A stretch of 64,000 nucleotides of DNA from Aureispira sp963837355 (GTDB lineage: Bacteria > Bacteroidota > Bacteroidia > Chitinophagales > Saprospiraceae). Position 1 is the stretch's first letter. Every line of letters begins with the position of its first letter. The stretch lies in NCBI GenBank assembly GCA_963837355.1, contig CAWIMY010000007.1:1488001-1552000 (forward strand), read 5' to 3'. The position numbers and the translations under genes are program-made. Positions 18,169 to 27,354 of this stretch are shown here, piece by piece. The notes below the pieces were generated by a model. It was given only the letters and a program-made list of their open reading frames with translations, was not told where the DNA came from and did not search any database.

Positions 18169-19665
18169 ATGAGGAAAGTATTGCTAACGCTAATGCTGTT
18201 ATGGCTAGGGTATATTGTTTATGCTCAACAACACGATAATATCTGGCTTCAAGGGGTAGAGCGTAGTACCAGCACGCATTTAGACTTTAGTGGCGGCACG
18301 CTGCAAGTTGATTCTATGGTAAGAAACATGCCCATGAGTAGATTAGGTTATAGCATGTCGGATAGTGTAGGAAATTTAATTTTTTATACCAATGGGATCA
18401 AGATTAACAATGCTCAAAAACAATTGATGGAGAATGGCGATAGCCTGAACCCTGGACAGGTGGCGGATGACAATGTTACTTATGATTACCCAGTTCCCAA
18501 CAGCATCATTAGTGTGCCGCACCCTAACCAAGCCGACCAGTATTATGTGTTTCACAACTCGATTACGTATGCTTCGGATATCGCAGGCTATGGAGAGCAT
18601 TTGTACTACAGCGTGGTCGATATGACGGCCAACAATGGCTTAGGGCGGGTGGTGATGAAGAATCAAATTTTGAGTTCGGATAGCATTGGTCGGGGGCAAT
18701 TGCAGGCGGTGAAACATGGTAATGGGCGCGATTGGTGGCTGATTCAGTACATGGCGACGAATTCTAATGGGTTGCAGGTATTTTTGGTCGCAGGGGATAG
18801 TGTGGTGTTGCAGCATCAACAGTATATAGGCCGTGTTCATGTAGGAGCAGGTTGGCGGGGACAGTCGGTTTTCTCGCCTGATGGGTCGGTTTATGTCAGG
18901 TACGATGATCACGACGACATCAATATTTATAATTTTGACCGCTGTTCGGGCTATTTTTCTAATGCCCTGCATATTCCCATTCAAGATTCTACGGATATTC
19001 TTCCACAGGGCTATTTTGTTGGCGTAGCGATTTCGCCTAACAATCGTTATTTGTATGCAGGGTCGTACCATTACCTCTATCAATTTGATTTGCAAGCAGT
19101 GGATATTGCAGCTTCCAAAGACACGGTGGCTACTTGGGATGGCACTTGGGGGCAGTATTATCCTGCCCATTTTGGTGCGCTTCGATTGGGGGCTGATAAT
19201 AAGATTTATGCGTTACCTCTACGGACTAAATACTTACACACCATAGAAGATCCGAATATTGGCGGTATGGGGTGCAATGTGCAGCAGCGCTCGGTTACCT
19301 TGTATAATTTTAGCCAGACTTTTTTACCGAACTACCCGCCCTATCGCACAGCAGCGTTGCAGGGCAGTGGCTGTGATACCTTGGTGATTGGGACTACGCG
19401 CTTGGCAGGCAAGGCGGCTTTTGAGGTGCAACTTTATCCGAATCCCACGCAGCAGCAGTTAACGGTAGAAAGTACGGCAACGTTGAGTGAGTCATATCGT
19501 ATACAAGTCTACAATGCCTTAGGGCAAGTGGTCTTGGTACCGAATAAGCAGATAGCGCCCAATAGCTTATCGTTGGAGGTGGGACAACTTCCTGCAGGGA
19601 TGTATGTGTTACAGCTCAGGGATGGGGAAGAGCGAGCGACGCTTACTTTTGTGGTGATCCAGTAG
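18169..19665 (+). CDS. T9SS-exported surface protein, tandem copy A2
   Basis: An intact 498-residue A-type copy with signal peptide MRKVLLTLMLLWLGYIVYAQ, a propeller-like body and the shared T9SS sorting domain. Compared with copy A1 it is almost identical over the whole length but keeps the signal peptide in frame. It differs from the B copies in the N-terminal strand region (ERSTSTHLDFSGGTLQVDS) and around YYPAHFGALRLGADNKIYALPL. Near residue 105 it has DNVTYDYPVPNS where the other copies have DFRNSGYPIPNS, a small local variation. Function unknown beyond surface display. Confidence 0.85.
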   Translation: MRKVLLTLMLLWLGYIVYAQQHDNIWLQGVERSTSTHLDFSGGTLQVDSMVRNMPMSRLGYSMSDSVGNLIFYTNGIKINNAQKQLMENGDSLNPGQVADDNVTYDYPVPNSIISVPHPNQADQYYVFHNSITYASDIAGYGEHLYYSVVDMTANNGLGRVVMKNQILSSDSIGRGQLQAVKHGNGRDWWLIQYMATNSNGLQVFLVAGDSVVLQHQQYIGRVHVGAGWRGQSVFSPDGSVYVRYDDHDDINIYNFDRCSGYFSNALHIPIQDSTDILPQGYFVGVAISPNNRYLYAGSYHYLYQFDLQAVDIAASKDTVATWDGTWGQYYPAHFGALRLGADNKIYALPLRTKYLHTIEDPNIGGMGCNVQQRSVTLYNFSQTFLPNYPPYRTAALQGSGCDTLVIGTTRLAGKAAFEVQLYPNPTQQQLTVESTATLSESYRIQVYNALGQVVLVPNKQIAPNSLSLEVGQLPAGMYVLQLRDGEERATLTFVVIQ

Positions 19666-19703
19666 AAAGGTGGCCACTTTAGCAAAAAATGAGTCCTAAC
19701 GAG

Positions 19704-19738
19704 GCGCTTAGGAGATAGGAGTCTTCTAAGCGCTTTTT
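19704..19738 (+). terminator. Rho-independent terminator after copy A2
   Basis: GCGCTTAGGA / TTCTAAGCGC stem followed by TTTTT, nearly identical to the one at 16531. Confidence 0.75.
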
Positions 19739-19750
19739 AAATAGAAGTAT

Positions 19751-21254
19751 ATGTTTAATAAATTTTTACTTTTGGTATCATTGTTATCAATCCATCATTC
19801 GACGGCTGCCCAACAGCACGATAATATTTGGATGGTAGGGGTGGAATGGTCGTCTAGTACTTTTCTCGATTTTTCATTAGGGAGTGGACAAGTAGATACT
19901 GTTGTAAGAAATGTCCCAATGGGTAGCGTTGGCTATAGCATGTCGGACAGCGTAGGGAATTTGATTTTTTATACGAATGGGATAAAGATTAACAATGCTC
20001 AAAAACAATTGATGGAGAATGGCGATAGCCTGAATCCTGGACAGGTAGCGGATAATTTTAGAAATTCAGGATTACCCAATTCCCAACAGCATTATTAGTG
20101 TGCCGCACCCCAACCAAGCCCACCAGTATTATGTGTTTCACAACTCGATTACGTATGCTTCGGATATTGCGGGCTATGGAGAGCATTTGTACTATAGCGT
20201 GGTCGATATGACGGCAAACAATGGTTTGGGGCGGGTGGTGATGAAGAATCAAATTTTGAGTTCGGATAGTATCGGCAGGGGGCAGTTACAGGCGGTGAAA
20301 CATGGCAATGGGCGCGATTGGTGGTTGATTCAATACATGGCGACGAATTCTAATGGGTTGCAGGTATTTTTGGTCGCAGGGGATAGTGTGGTATTGCAAC
20401 ACCGCCAGTACATAGGCCGTGTTCATGTAGGAGCAGGTGGGCGCGGACAGTCGGTTTTCTCGCCTGATGGGTCGGTTTATGTCAGGTACGATGATCACGA
20501 CGACATCAATATTTATAATTTTGACCGCTGTTCGGGCTATTTTTCTAATGCCCTGCATGTTCCTATTCAGGATTCTACGGATACGTTTCCGCAAGGCTAC
20601 TTTACAGGGGTAGCGATTTCGCCGAACAATCGTTATTTATATGCGGGCTCGTATCGGCATATTTATCAATTTGACTTACAGGCGGTGGATATAGCCGCCT
20701 CCAAGGACACGGTGGCTACTTGGGATGGGGTTCGGTCGAGTCAGGGTTACCCGATAGCGTTCAGTATGCTAAAGCTAGGGCCCGATGGTAAAATATATGT
20801 GCTGCCTCTACACACCAAAAATCTACACACCATAGAAGATCCGAACATTGGTGGTATGGGGTGCAATGTGCAGCAGCGCTCGGTTTCCTTGTATAATTTT
20901 AGCCAGATCTTTTTACCGAACTACCCGCCCTATCGCACAGTAGCGTTGCAGGGCAGTGGCTGCGATACCTTGGTGATTGGGACTATGCGCTTGGCAGGCA
21001 AGCCAGCTTTTGAGGTACAGCTCTACCCAAATCCCACGCAGCAGCAGTTAACGGTTGAAAGTACGGCAACGTTGAGTGAGTCATATCGTATACAAGTTTA
21101 CAATGCCTTAGGGCAAGTGGTCTTGGTACCGAATAAGCAGATAGCGCCCAATAGCTTATCGTTGGAGGTGGGACAACTTCCTGCAGGGATGTATGTGTTA
21201 CAGCTCACGGATGGGGAAGAGCGAGCGACGCTTACTTTTGTGGTGATAGAGTAG
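19751..21254 (+). pseudogene. T9SS surface protein, tandem copy B2, frameshifted
   Basis: B-type copy split into 19751-20098 and about 20100-21254 by one extra G at 20069-20070: AATTCAGGATTACCC here against AATTCAGATTACCC in copy B1. Removing it restores the DYPIPNSIISVPHPNQ reading found in the other copies. The first part has the signal peptide; the second holds most of the body and the sorting domain. The final codon is TAG, created where a 165-bp inverted-repeat element starts. The standard GCGCTTAG terminator found after the other copies is missing. It could be a sequencing error or real inactivation. Confidence 0.75.
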
Positions 21255-21420
21255 ACTTTATTACGAATGGAATTGTATAGAGATTAAAAAGAGAGTTTTT
21301 TTCATCAATCAAGGCAAAAATTCAGCTCATCCCGACAAAATCGGGATGGGATCAATTTTTAACGCCGAGTGAGGGAAAAAGATCCTTTTTTCGCTGCAAG
21401 GCTATTCGTAATAAAGTCTA
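21252..21420. mobile_element. MITE-like element with 15-bp perfect terminal inverted repeats and TA flanks
   Basis: GACTTTATTACGAAT (21254-21268) is matched exactly in reverse complement at 21404-21418. Each end is flanked outside by TA (21252-21253 and 21419-21420), as expected for an IS630/Tc1-mariner type target duplication. The 165-bp interior is itself largely self-complementary, centred on ATCCCGA-CAAAA-TCGGGAT near 21340, so the transcript would fold into one long hairpin. It has no coding capacity. It sits in the stop codon of copy B2: the paralogue ends TAAGTAAAGG, here TA plus the element. A weak hairpin with a T-run just after it (about 21428-21450) may act as a terminator. Confidence 0.7.
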
Positions 21421-21516
21421 ATGAACCAGCGCAGTGCGGAGTGCTTTTTTAAGCAGGCTTGTAGAGGAGTTGTAATAGACTTTTCTTATAAGGAAAGAAC
21501 TAATCCTCTAAACGGC

Positions 21517-21566
21517 TACATTTGCACGATAGTTGACCGCTTTATGAGGGTAAATGCTTATCTTTG
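21517..21566 (+). promoter_or_regulatory. Bacteroidota-type promoter(s) for the RluA-family gene
   Basis: Two -7 matches, TACATTTG at 21517-21524 and TATCTTTG at 21559-21566. The second is preceded by a TTG at 21533-21535 (23-bp spacer) and lies about 30 bp before the chosen ATG at 21597. Confidence 0.5.
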
Positions 21567-21596
21567 CGTCTCATTTTACTAACCAGCTATCGGATT

Positions 21597-22376
21597 ATGT
21601 TTCAAAAGTTAAAAGTTATTGAAGAGACGCCTAATTTTATTGTCGTCAACAAACGCGCGGGGCTCATTACAGAGCGCAACCCCTTTGAGGTAATTACCGT
21701 AGAGTCGCTGGTAGAAGAGTATTTTAAAACAGGCGTGCGTAAGCCTTATAGCTTGGAGAACAACCAAGTGGTCGCTACTAACAAGGCCTCCAAACGGCCT
21801 TTGAAAGCCACTACGAAATCTAAAAATGCGCCCTTTGTGGGGGTCGTACACCGCTTGGACCGCGTGACGAGTGGCACTATGATTTTTGCTAAGAAAAAGA
21901 GTAGCCTCAAAAAGCTCAATGACCAGTGGAGTCGCCGCAAAGTGCAAAAAACGTACTTGGCCATTGTCGAGAATGCCCCCCCACACCCACAAGGCACCCT
22001 GCGCCATTATTTGGTAAAAAACCAAAAAGAGAAGCGCTCCGATGTTTATGACAAAGAAATCAAGGACAGCCAACAATGTACCTTGTCTTATAAAGTGCTA
22101 AAATCAGGGGGAAATGGGCATCTCCTAGAAATTAACCTACCAACAGGGCGCTTTCATCAAATTCGTGCGCAATTGGCGCATATTGGTTGTCCCATTATTG
22201 GCGATGATAAATATGGCGCTACCAAACCCCATTTGCCCCTCGCCATCTGCCTCCATGCTTGGAAATTGCAGTTCCGTGATCCCGTCAGTAATGAGGAGGT
22301 GAGTTGTGTCGCAGAGTTGCCACACACGCGTTATTGGCAGGACTTTACCCATGTAGTGGAGGGATTGGTCTCTTAA
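21597..22376 (+). CDS. RluA-family RNA pseudouridine synthase
   Basis: A 259-residue enzyme converting specific uridines in rRNA or tRNA to pseudouridine. It shows the RluA signature VHRLDRVTSGTMIFAKK with the catalytic Asp in HRLD, and the C-terminal GRFHQIRAQLAHIGCPIIGDDKYG block. It has no separate S4 RNA-binding domain at the N-terminus, so it resembles the shorter RluA/RluC-like forms. The open frame extends upstream to a TTG at 21564, but the ATG at 21597 (MFQKLKVIEETPNF) matches the family start and follows a good promoter. A short basic insertion (NKASKRPLKATTKSKN) before HRLD is unusual. The target site cannot be told. Confidence 0.93.
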   Translation: MFQKLKVIEETPNFIVVNKRAGLITERNPFEVITVESLVEEYFKTGVRKPYSLENNQVVATNKASKRPLKATTKSKNAPFVGVVHRLDRVTSGTMIFAKKKSSLKKLNDQWSRRKVQKTYLAIVENAPPHPQGTLRHYLVKNQKEKRSDVYDKEIKDSQQCTLSYKVLKSGGNGHLLEINLPTGRFHQIRAQLAHIGCPIIGDDKYGATKPHLPLAICLHAWKLQFRDPVSNEEVSCVAELPHTRYWQDFTHVVEGLVS

Positions 22377-22576
22377 AATTGCAGTACCAATTTAGCAAAG
22401 GAAGTTAGACTATTTATAAATAATAGCATTACTATTGATTTTTTTGCTCAAAATAAAGGTCTAGCGCTTTTTGGAGTAGAATAGGTATGACTTTTGGTTC
22501 TGAAAAAGAGCCCTGTAGCAGTAATTTTTGTTATCGCTACACCTCCTTTTTTCTCATCCTCTCTAACCTTTTTTCT

Positions 22577-23011
22577 ATGCGCTTCTTTCTACTTCTTCCC
22601 CTCGTGTTACTTTTTTTTAGCAGCTGCGAAAAAGACCAATTTGACCGCTTAGAGTACCGTCTGGAAGGTACTTGGGAATTTACAGAAGCCCGACAGCGGG
22701 ACATAGACAAACCTTTAAGTACTTTTTATTCGGTCTTTGCCTATTATAAGGGCGATAAAATAACGTTTTATGAAGATGAAACGCTGGTCTATGAAGAGGC
22801 CAACGGCACTACACGGGATGGTCTTTGGTCGTACCATGCTGTCTCGACAGGCGATGAACGCGAGTATGTGTTGTCTGTTGTTATAATAAATAATCAAGGT
22901 GCCATAGAACAATATGTTTGGACGACGAATGGCTTGGGGCAACCCAACCGCTTGCAGTTGGACAGTCATGACAACACTTATGAACAACGGTTTGTCTTGT
23001 GGCGGCAATAG
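22577..23011 (+). CDS. Predicted lipoprotein, lipocalin-like
   Basis: A 144-residue protein starting MRFFLLLPLVLLFFSSCEK, a clear lipoprotein signal with Cys after SS. The mature part begins with LEGTWEFTEARQ and has regular beta-strand spacing (DKITFYEDETLVYEEANGTTRDGLWSYH), a pattern common in Bacteroidota lipocalin-like or DUF4923-type lipoproteins. The frame is open to 22487, but the signal peptide fixes the start at 22577. It stands alone between the pseudouridine synthase gene and a terminator at 23053. Function unknown. Confidence 0.75.
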   Translation: MRFFLLLPLVLLFFSSCEKDQFDRLEYRLEGTWEFTEARQRDIDKPLSTFYSVFAYYKGDKITFYEDETLVYEEANGTTRDGLWSYHAVSTGDEREYVLSVVIINNQGAIEQYVWTTNGLGQPNRLQLDSHDNTYEQRFVLWRQ

Positions 23012-23052
23012 CTGTTTTATAACAACGGGTAATGATTTAAGTTAAAATAGAA

Positions 23053-23090
23053 AAGCAAGTAACAACGATCGGTTGTTGCTTGCTTTTTTT
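23053..23090 (+). terminator. Rho-independent terminator
   Basis: AAGCAAG-T-AACAAC / GTTGTT-GCTTGCTT stem with a short loop followed by a T-run, about 40 bp after the lipoprotein stop. Confidence 0.8.
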
Positions 23091-23340
23091 GTTGGAGTAA
23101 CTTACCTAAGTTCGAGAGCCCTTTAAATTTTAGGAAAAACAAGAGCTCTATAAACAGGGAATAAACAGGAATTAATCCCTCTTTGGTCGGAAAGAATAGA
23201 AAAAAGAGAGGGGAGCGACTGCTAAGAAAAGCAGCTAATTCTACAAGACTTATTGTAAGTAGAATGAGGAAAAGTACGAAAAAGCCTTTAATTTTGTAGA
23301 ACAACAAACCCATACACTACTTCTTTCCTCTACTAAAACA
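23091..23340. other. Intergenic leader upstream of T9SS protein
   Basis: The gap between the lipoprotein and the T9SS gene at 23341 totals about 330 bp including the terminator. A -7-like TAATTTTG at 23289-23296 lies 45 bp before the ATG, but without a well-spaced TTG. A 98-codon reverse ORF covers the terminator and looks spurious. Confidence 0.4.
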
Positions 23341-25533
23341 ATGAAGACTATGTTGAAAAGTTACTTCCTTATGTTTATAGGCACCTTACTGATTAGTTTT
23401 TCCAGCTTAGCGCAAACAAATTTATGCACGTATGCAGGAGGAACTGGATCCGAACAATTTAATGATGTTTTACAGCTATCAAACGGGGATATTTTAGTAG
23501 GCGGTAGCGCGACGGCTATGGATTGGTTGCCTGCTTCCGTTCCCTTAACTACTTTCGCGAGTAGCACTATTGATAACAATACAGGGACAAATAAATTTGC
23601 TTTTTTGCTCTTGTTGGACAGCACAGGCCAACAACTTAAAAAAGCCTTTGCGCTGCCCCAAGGCGAAGCGGAAGAAATTCGCTTTATCAAAACCGATGCA
23701 CTTCCCAATGCTGTAACGGGGAACTTATATGTCAGTGGAACCATTGAGAACAGTGCCCAAGGGGGTGGCTATTTCCTCGGAAAGTTAAACAACAACTTTG
23801 TAAACGGAGATCCGACAGGTTTTACTTGGACCTTCAATGTCAAAGCGAATAGCGGCAAGTATCCCAAAAAATACCAACCTTGGGATGTAGGCAGCGATGG
23901 CAAAATTGTTTATGCACATGGCGATTCACACGACAACAATTGGTCGGCAATTTACCGCCTAAACGCCAATGGTGTGCGGGACGTAGTTCCACAATGGCGG
24001 ATGCACTGGCCGATTGCTGGCAGTGAACACCGAGGGGTTGGTACTACTTACCCTGGAGGTTTATCGGCTTTGCGCGAAAGTGCCATTGTTTTTAAAAAAG
24101 ACGCTAGCCGTTGTGAATTGCGTTCAACCACGCAAGCCGATTATGATACTTGGACTACAGACGGTAATGGCGGCACTAGAAAAGGAAAATGGCCCTTGGA
24201 TGTCTTATTTAATGGCCCTTGTTTGCCTGGAGGTACGAGCAACAGTATTAGTGGTCGAGGATATACAGGTTACGGGCCTAGTGGGTCGTCTACGTATGGC
24301 CCTTCGTCTATCGCCGTTGATCGCCGTACCAATTATATGTATATTGGTTTCAACACGAAGAGCGTCTTGCCGAGTGGCTTACCTGATTTTGAACCTGCCG
24401 TGATGGCAATGGATGAGGACGGGGCGTTGCTTTGGTGGTCACGCTTGTACCACGAAGTCACTCCCGCAGGCGATACCATGAATTCTACCCCCGATCAATA
24501 CATTGACGCGCTTGCAATTGACTACAGTAAGCCCGTGGCTACAGGAGAAGTGGTAGTCGCCGCCCGCTCACACGGCAACAACGTAGAAAATCTTTGGGAG
24601 GGCAATGCCATCCTAGCCAATCCGAGTGCCAATGGTTTTCAGAACCGTTTCACAGGTACCAATGGTAACATCCACTTGGGCTGGATTGGCAAATTGGGCC
24701 TCAACGATGGCACGCTCTACCACAGTACCTATGTGGGGGAGTACAACAACACCTCTAATTTTGGCGCTCCCCATCCCGATCCCAACCTAGATGGTTTTCC
24801 CAACCCCAACAGCGGCTGGCCGACCCTTAATACCACTTACATTGTCAAGAATGCGATCAAAATCACCTCAGATGGCAGTGTTATTATTATAGCAAAAGGT
24901 CGCCGCACCATTACCACTAAAAATGCGTTCCAAAAAATGACCAATCCCTATTATACAGGGCAATCGGCTTGGAATAGCTTTGTGCGGGTATACAAAGACG
25001 ATTTGAGTGTGCCCACCTACAGTTCTCTAATTGTAGGAGCGTGGGATACGGTGACCCAAGTAGGCGGCGGCAACACGGAGTTGTATGGCGTACACAAAAC
25101 CAACAAAGGCTTATTGTTGGTAGGACAACATGACGGTACGGGCAACAATATGCCCACCGCAAATGTCCCAAGTTGGGGCACGGCGAGCATGGCTGGTGAA
25201 AGCGCGATTTTTGCCTATTTGCAAACGGATAGTTTAGTACAGGCGGGTGACGGGCCTACAGGGAGCACCGTTGTTGCGACCACAAGACTAGCAAGTCCTG
25301 CTTGGAAATTAAACCTGTATCCTAACCCTTCCCAAGATGGCGTATTCTCGGTCAGTGCGGCGGTAGAACTGGATGCAGTGGTACAAATTACCGACGTAGC
25401 AGGCCGCGTCTTGCTTACCACGACCGTTCAAAATCAACGCCTCAATGCTAGTAATTTGCCAGCGGGCAGTTACTGGGCAATCTTTACTAAAGGCGCAGAA
25501 CGCGTAGTGAAGCCGCTGGTTATTTTGCGGTAA
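23341..25533 (+). CDS. Large T9SS-exported protein of unknown function
   Basis: A 730-residue secreted protein: signal peptide MKTMLKSYFLMFIGTLLISFSSLAQ, then a body starting CTYAGGTGSEQFNDVLQLSNGDILVGG (propeller or SBBP-like opening), long stretches rich in Gly/Asn/Thr, and a C-terminal T9SS type A domain (KLNLYPNPSQDGVFSV ... LNASNLPAGSYW). It is expected on the cell surface or released. The repeated LLLLDSTG/FLGKLNN pattern suggests a beta-propeller but no enzyme motif is recognised. Its sorting domain is clearly different at sequence level from the homogenised one in the 14-21 kb array. It is followed by a terminator at 25561. Confidence 0.85.
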   Translation: MKTMLKSYFLMFIGTLLISFSSLAQTNLCTYAGGTGSEQFNDVLQLSNGDILVGGSATAMDWLPASVPLTTFASSTIDNNTGTNKFAFLLLLDSTGQQLKKAFALPQGEAEEIRFIKTDALPNAVTGNLYVSGTIENSAQGGGYFLGKLNNNFVNGDPTGFTWTFNVKANSGKYPKKYQPWDVGSDGKIVYAHGDSHDNNWSAIYRLNANGVRDVVPQWRMHWPIAGSEHRGVGTTYPGGLSALRESAIVFKKDASRCELRSTTQADYDTWTTDGNGGTRKGKWPLDVLFNGPCLPGGTSNSISGRGYTGYGPSGSSTYGPSSIAVDRRTNYMYIGFNTKSVLPSGLPDFEPAVMAMDEDGALLWWSRLYHEVTPAGDTMNSTPDQYIDALAIDYSKPVATGEVVVAARSHGNNVENLWEGNAILANPSANGFQNRFTGTNGNIHLGWIGKLGLNDGTLYHSTYVGEYNNTSNFGAPHPDPNLDGFPNPNSGWPTLNTTYIVKNAIKITSDGSVIIIAKGRRTITTKNAFQKMTNPYYTGQSAWNSFVRVYKDDLSVPTYSSLIVGAWDTVTQVGGGNTELYGVHKTNKGLLLVGQHDGTGNNMPTANVPSWGTASMAGESAIFAYLQTDSLVQAGDGPTGSTVVATTRLASPAWKLNLYPNPSQDGVFSVSAAVELDAVVQITDVAGRVLLTTTVQNQRLNASNLPAGSYWAIFTKGAERVVKPLVILR

Positions 25534-25560
25534 GGAAGAATAAATTTACTGGTTCTATAG

Positions 25561-25595
25561 ATAGCCTGCTGCCTTTTTGGTGGTGGGCTATTTTT
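25561..25595 (+). terminator. Rho-independent terminator
   Basis: ATAGCCTGCTGCC and GGTGGTGGGCTAT pair fully if G-U wobbles are allowed, loop TTTTT, followed by a T-run at 25591-25595. It is 28 bp past the T9SS gene stop. Confidence 0.65.
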
Positions 25596-25618
25596 GTATA
25601 GGTTAAGAATGGAGAAGA

Positions 25619-27145
25619 CTAGGGAGTTTTATTTAGGAGCATTTTTACCCATTCTACGGTTTCTTCATAGCCTGTTTGCTTTTTTTCTATAGCAGTATAG
25701 TTGTTTAAATCGGACAGCAATTCTTGTAAAAGTTGTTGATGGGCTTTTGGGGAGGCTATTGTATTAAGGGCTTCTCGAAAGAATTTTAATAAGCGCTTCT
25801 CAAAGTCCTTCATTCTATCCTTAAGTTCTTTACGACGGTTGAGTTTCCGAAACATACTTTGGGTAAATTCGTCACTGTCTTGGCTGTATACAATCATGAA
25901 TTGGAGAATGTATATGAAGGGTTCTAAGTCCTGCCTAGATTCCTTATTGTCGTCTAGAAAGCGAAATAGTTTTTCTAGCCAATGTTGAGCCTCGTCGTAC
26001 TCTGCCAATAGTAGAAAGCAAATGAGGGTATTATAGCAAAGGCTGTAATACCTAGAAGGTGTAACCTTATTCAAGTGGGTTTGAAATAGGTGGTCTATTC
26101 GGGGGATTAAACGCGTAACAGCTTCAAATTTATTTTGGTTGATCAGTAAGTATTGTTCTCGAAATAGGCTTACCTGTACCTTTTCTGCTTCTTCATCTTC
26201 GTTTTGGGGAACTACAGTGCTTAGTAAATCAATCACTTCTTGAGCTGCTTCAAAATTTTTATCTTCTGTGGCATAGTTACATAAATTATCTAGTTGTGTT
26301 AAGTAGGATTGAATGTTGTTGTCTTTTATTAGTTTGTTCTGTTGCCAAAGAACTACTACTTTTTTTTGATAGTGGTAAGCCTCTTTCGTTTTTTGATGTA
26401 GTCTAGCCCAAATGGCTTGAATACTATAAAAGTAATACTGAGCGTAAAAAGAGCCATTTTCTGGAAAACCTTGATTTATTAGAGAAGAATAATCTTTTTT
26501 TATAGAAGCAGGTATGAGGTTGGAATTTCGGTGTTCTTGGAATTCTAAAAATAGACTAACATTCAATTTTCGATAGGTAGCCTCTTGGGTAGTTATGCGG
26601 AGAGCGTCTCGCATCTCTTCGTAAGCCTTCTCTACCTTACTCTTTCTATCGATCTTTTCGCTCTTCTTTAAGAGTAAGATCACATCAACTTCTTTGGGGA
26701 TTGTCTCTATTATTAGGGCATATTTATGATGAGCGTAAGCAATCTTTTTTACTCTTTTTAGTCGCTCTATGCAATTGTGATACAAACCCTTATTGCGAAG
26801 CATTTCTGCTTCTGATATGTATTGATTTACTTTTTTTACATGAGACTTAGCAATGTATTTATTGGACAGATGTATAAGGAGTTGGTCATAAAGATAGCTT
26901 TCTTTGTCTCCTATTTTTTTATTGTCCCAGTCAACCTTAAGACTCTTTATTGCTTTTTCTCTGTCATAACTCGTAGCAGTAACGATACACTTTTCCATAT
27001 AGGCATATAGCCTAAGGTAGTCAGGGGTTTTGTTAGTTGATTTTATCTTTTGAGTAATGCTTTTTTTATCAGATTTATCTAATACTTTAATTAAATCCAA
27101 GAGTTGTTGTTGTGCATTTGTCTTAGGCTTCATATTCATATTCAT
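25619..27145 (-). CDS. Helical repeat (TPR-like) cytoplasmic protein, unknown
   Basis: A 508-residue, Lys/Gln-rich, almost wholly alpha-helical protein with no signal peptide. Internal segments such as YISEAEMLRNKGLYHNCIERL and LCYNTLICFLLLAEYDEAQHW resemble degenerate TPR hairpins, suggesting a protein-interaction scaffold. No catalytic motif is seen. Three in-frame ATG codons (MNMNMK) open the gene; the first at 27145 is used here. It is transcribed away from the accessory island that starts at 27355, with about 210 bp between the starts. Whether it belongs to that island as a regulator cannot be told. Confidence 0.7.
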   Translation of the reverse strand: MNMNMKPKTNAQQQLLDLIKVLDKSDKKSITQKIKSTNKTPDYLRLYAYMEKCIVTATSYDREKAIKSLKVDWDNKKIGDKESYLYDQLLIHLSNKYIAKSHVKKVNQYISEAEMLRNKGLYHNCIERLKRVKKIAYAHHKYALIIETIPKEVDVILLLKKSEKIDRKSKVEKAYEEMRDALRITTQEATYRKLNVSLFLEFQEHRNSNLIPASIKKDYSSLINQGFPENGSFYAQYYFYSIQAIWARLHQKTKEAYHYQKKVVVLWQQNKLIKDNNIQSYLTQLDNLCNYATEDKNFEAAQEVIDLLSTVVPQNEDEEAEKVQVSLFREQYLLINQNKFEAVTRLIPRIDHLFQTHLNKVTPSRYYSLCYNTLICFLLLAEYDEAQHWLEKLFRFLDDNKESRQDLEPFIYILQFMIVYSQDSDEFTQSMFRKLNRRKELKDRMKDFEKRLLKFFREALNTIASPKAHQQLLQELLSDLNNYTAIEKKQTGYEETVEWVKMLLNKTP

Positions 27146-27234
27146 TTATCGGAATAATGGGAAGGTAAGATATAAAAAATGGGGTGATATGGGGTAGGTT
27201 TTAGGGATTTGAAATTCCGTAAAAGGGTATTTTC

Positions 27235-27270
27235 TTGGTTTTTTAGTCTAGAAGTGATGTCCTAGCTTTG
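27235..27270 (+). promoter_or_regulatory. Candidate promoter of the accessory island
   Basis: TAGCTTTG at 27263-27270 matches TAnnTTTG. The nearest TTG upstream is at 27235-27237 with a 25-bp spacer, slightly long. The ATG of the first island gene is 85 bp downstream. Confidence 0.4.
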
Positions 27271-27354
27271 TTGGGCACCAAGCAAGAAGAGGAGAGCAAA
27301 TAATTGAGAGGGAACAAAAGGTGATGTCTTGTAAGGTAATAAATTATTTAAAAA

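Larger units (their letters stand above)
14994..21254 (+). repeat. Tandem A-B-A-B array of T9SS surface-protein genes
   Basis: Four paralogues start at 14994 (A1), 16578 (B1), 18169 (A2) and 19751 (B2). A1-A2 and B1-B2 are nearly identical pairs offset by 3175 and 3173 bp, so a two-gene unit was duplicated in tandem. A and B differ mainly in the first ~50 residues and in a patch just before EDPNIGGMGC; the rest is almost the same DNA. Intergenic terminators are repeated too. Confidence 0.9.

Noticed and set aside
14949..19738. Recurrent GCGCTTAG hairpins as CRISPR-like repeats
   Set aside because: They occur once per gene at 3' ends, ~1.5 kb apart, each with a T-run; they are terminators.
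15467..20594. Repeated antisense ORFs up to 200 codons (rich in Ile/Arg/His)
   Set aside because: They are mirror shadows of the four paralogues, recurring only because the sense genes are duplicated; composition is not protein-like.
23017..23313. 98-codon reverse ORF with hydrophobic sequence
   Set aside because: It spans a plus-strand terminator, has low-complexity Phe/Leu composition from AT-rich DNA, and no promoter or family.
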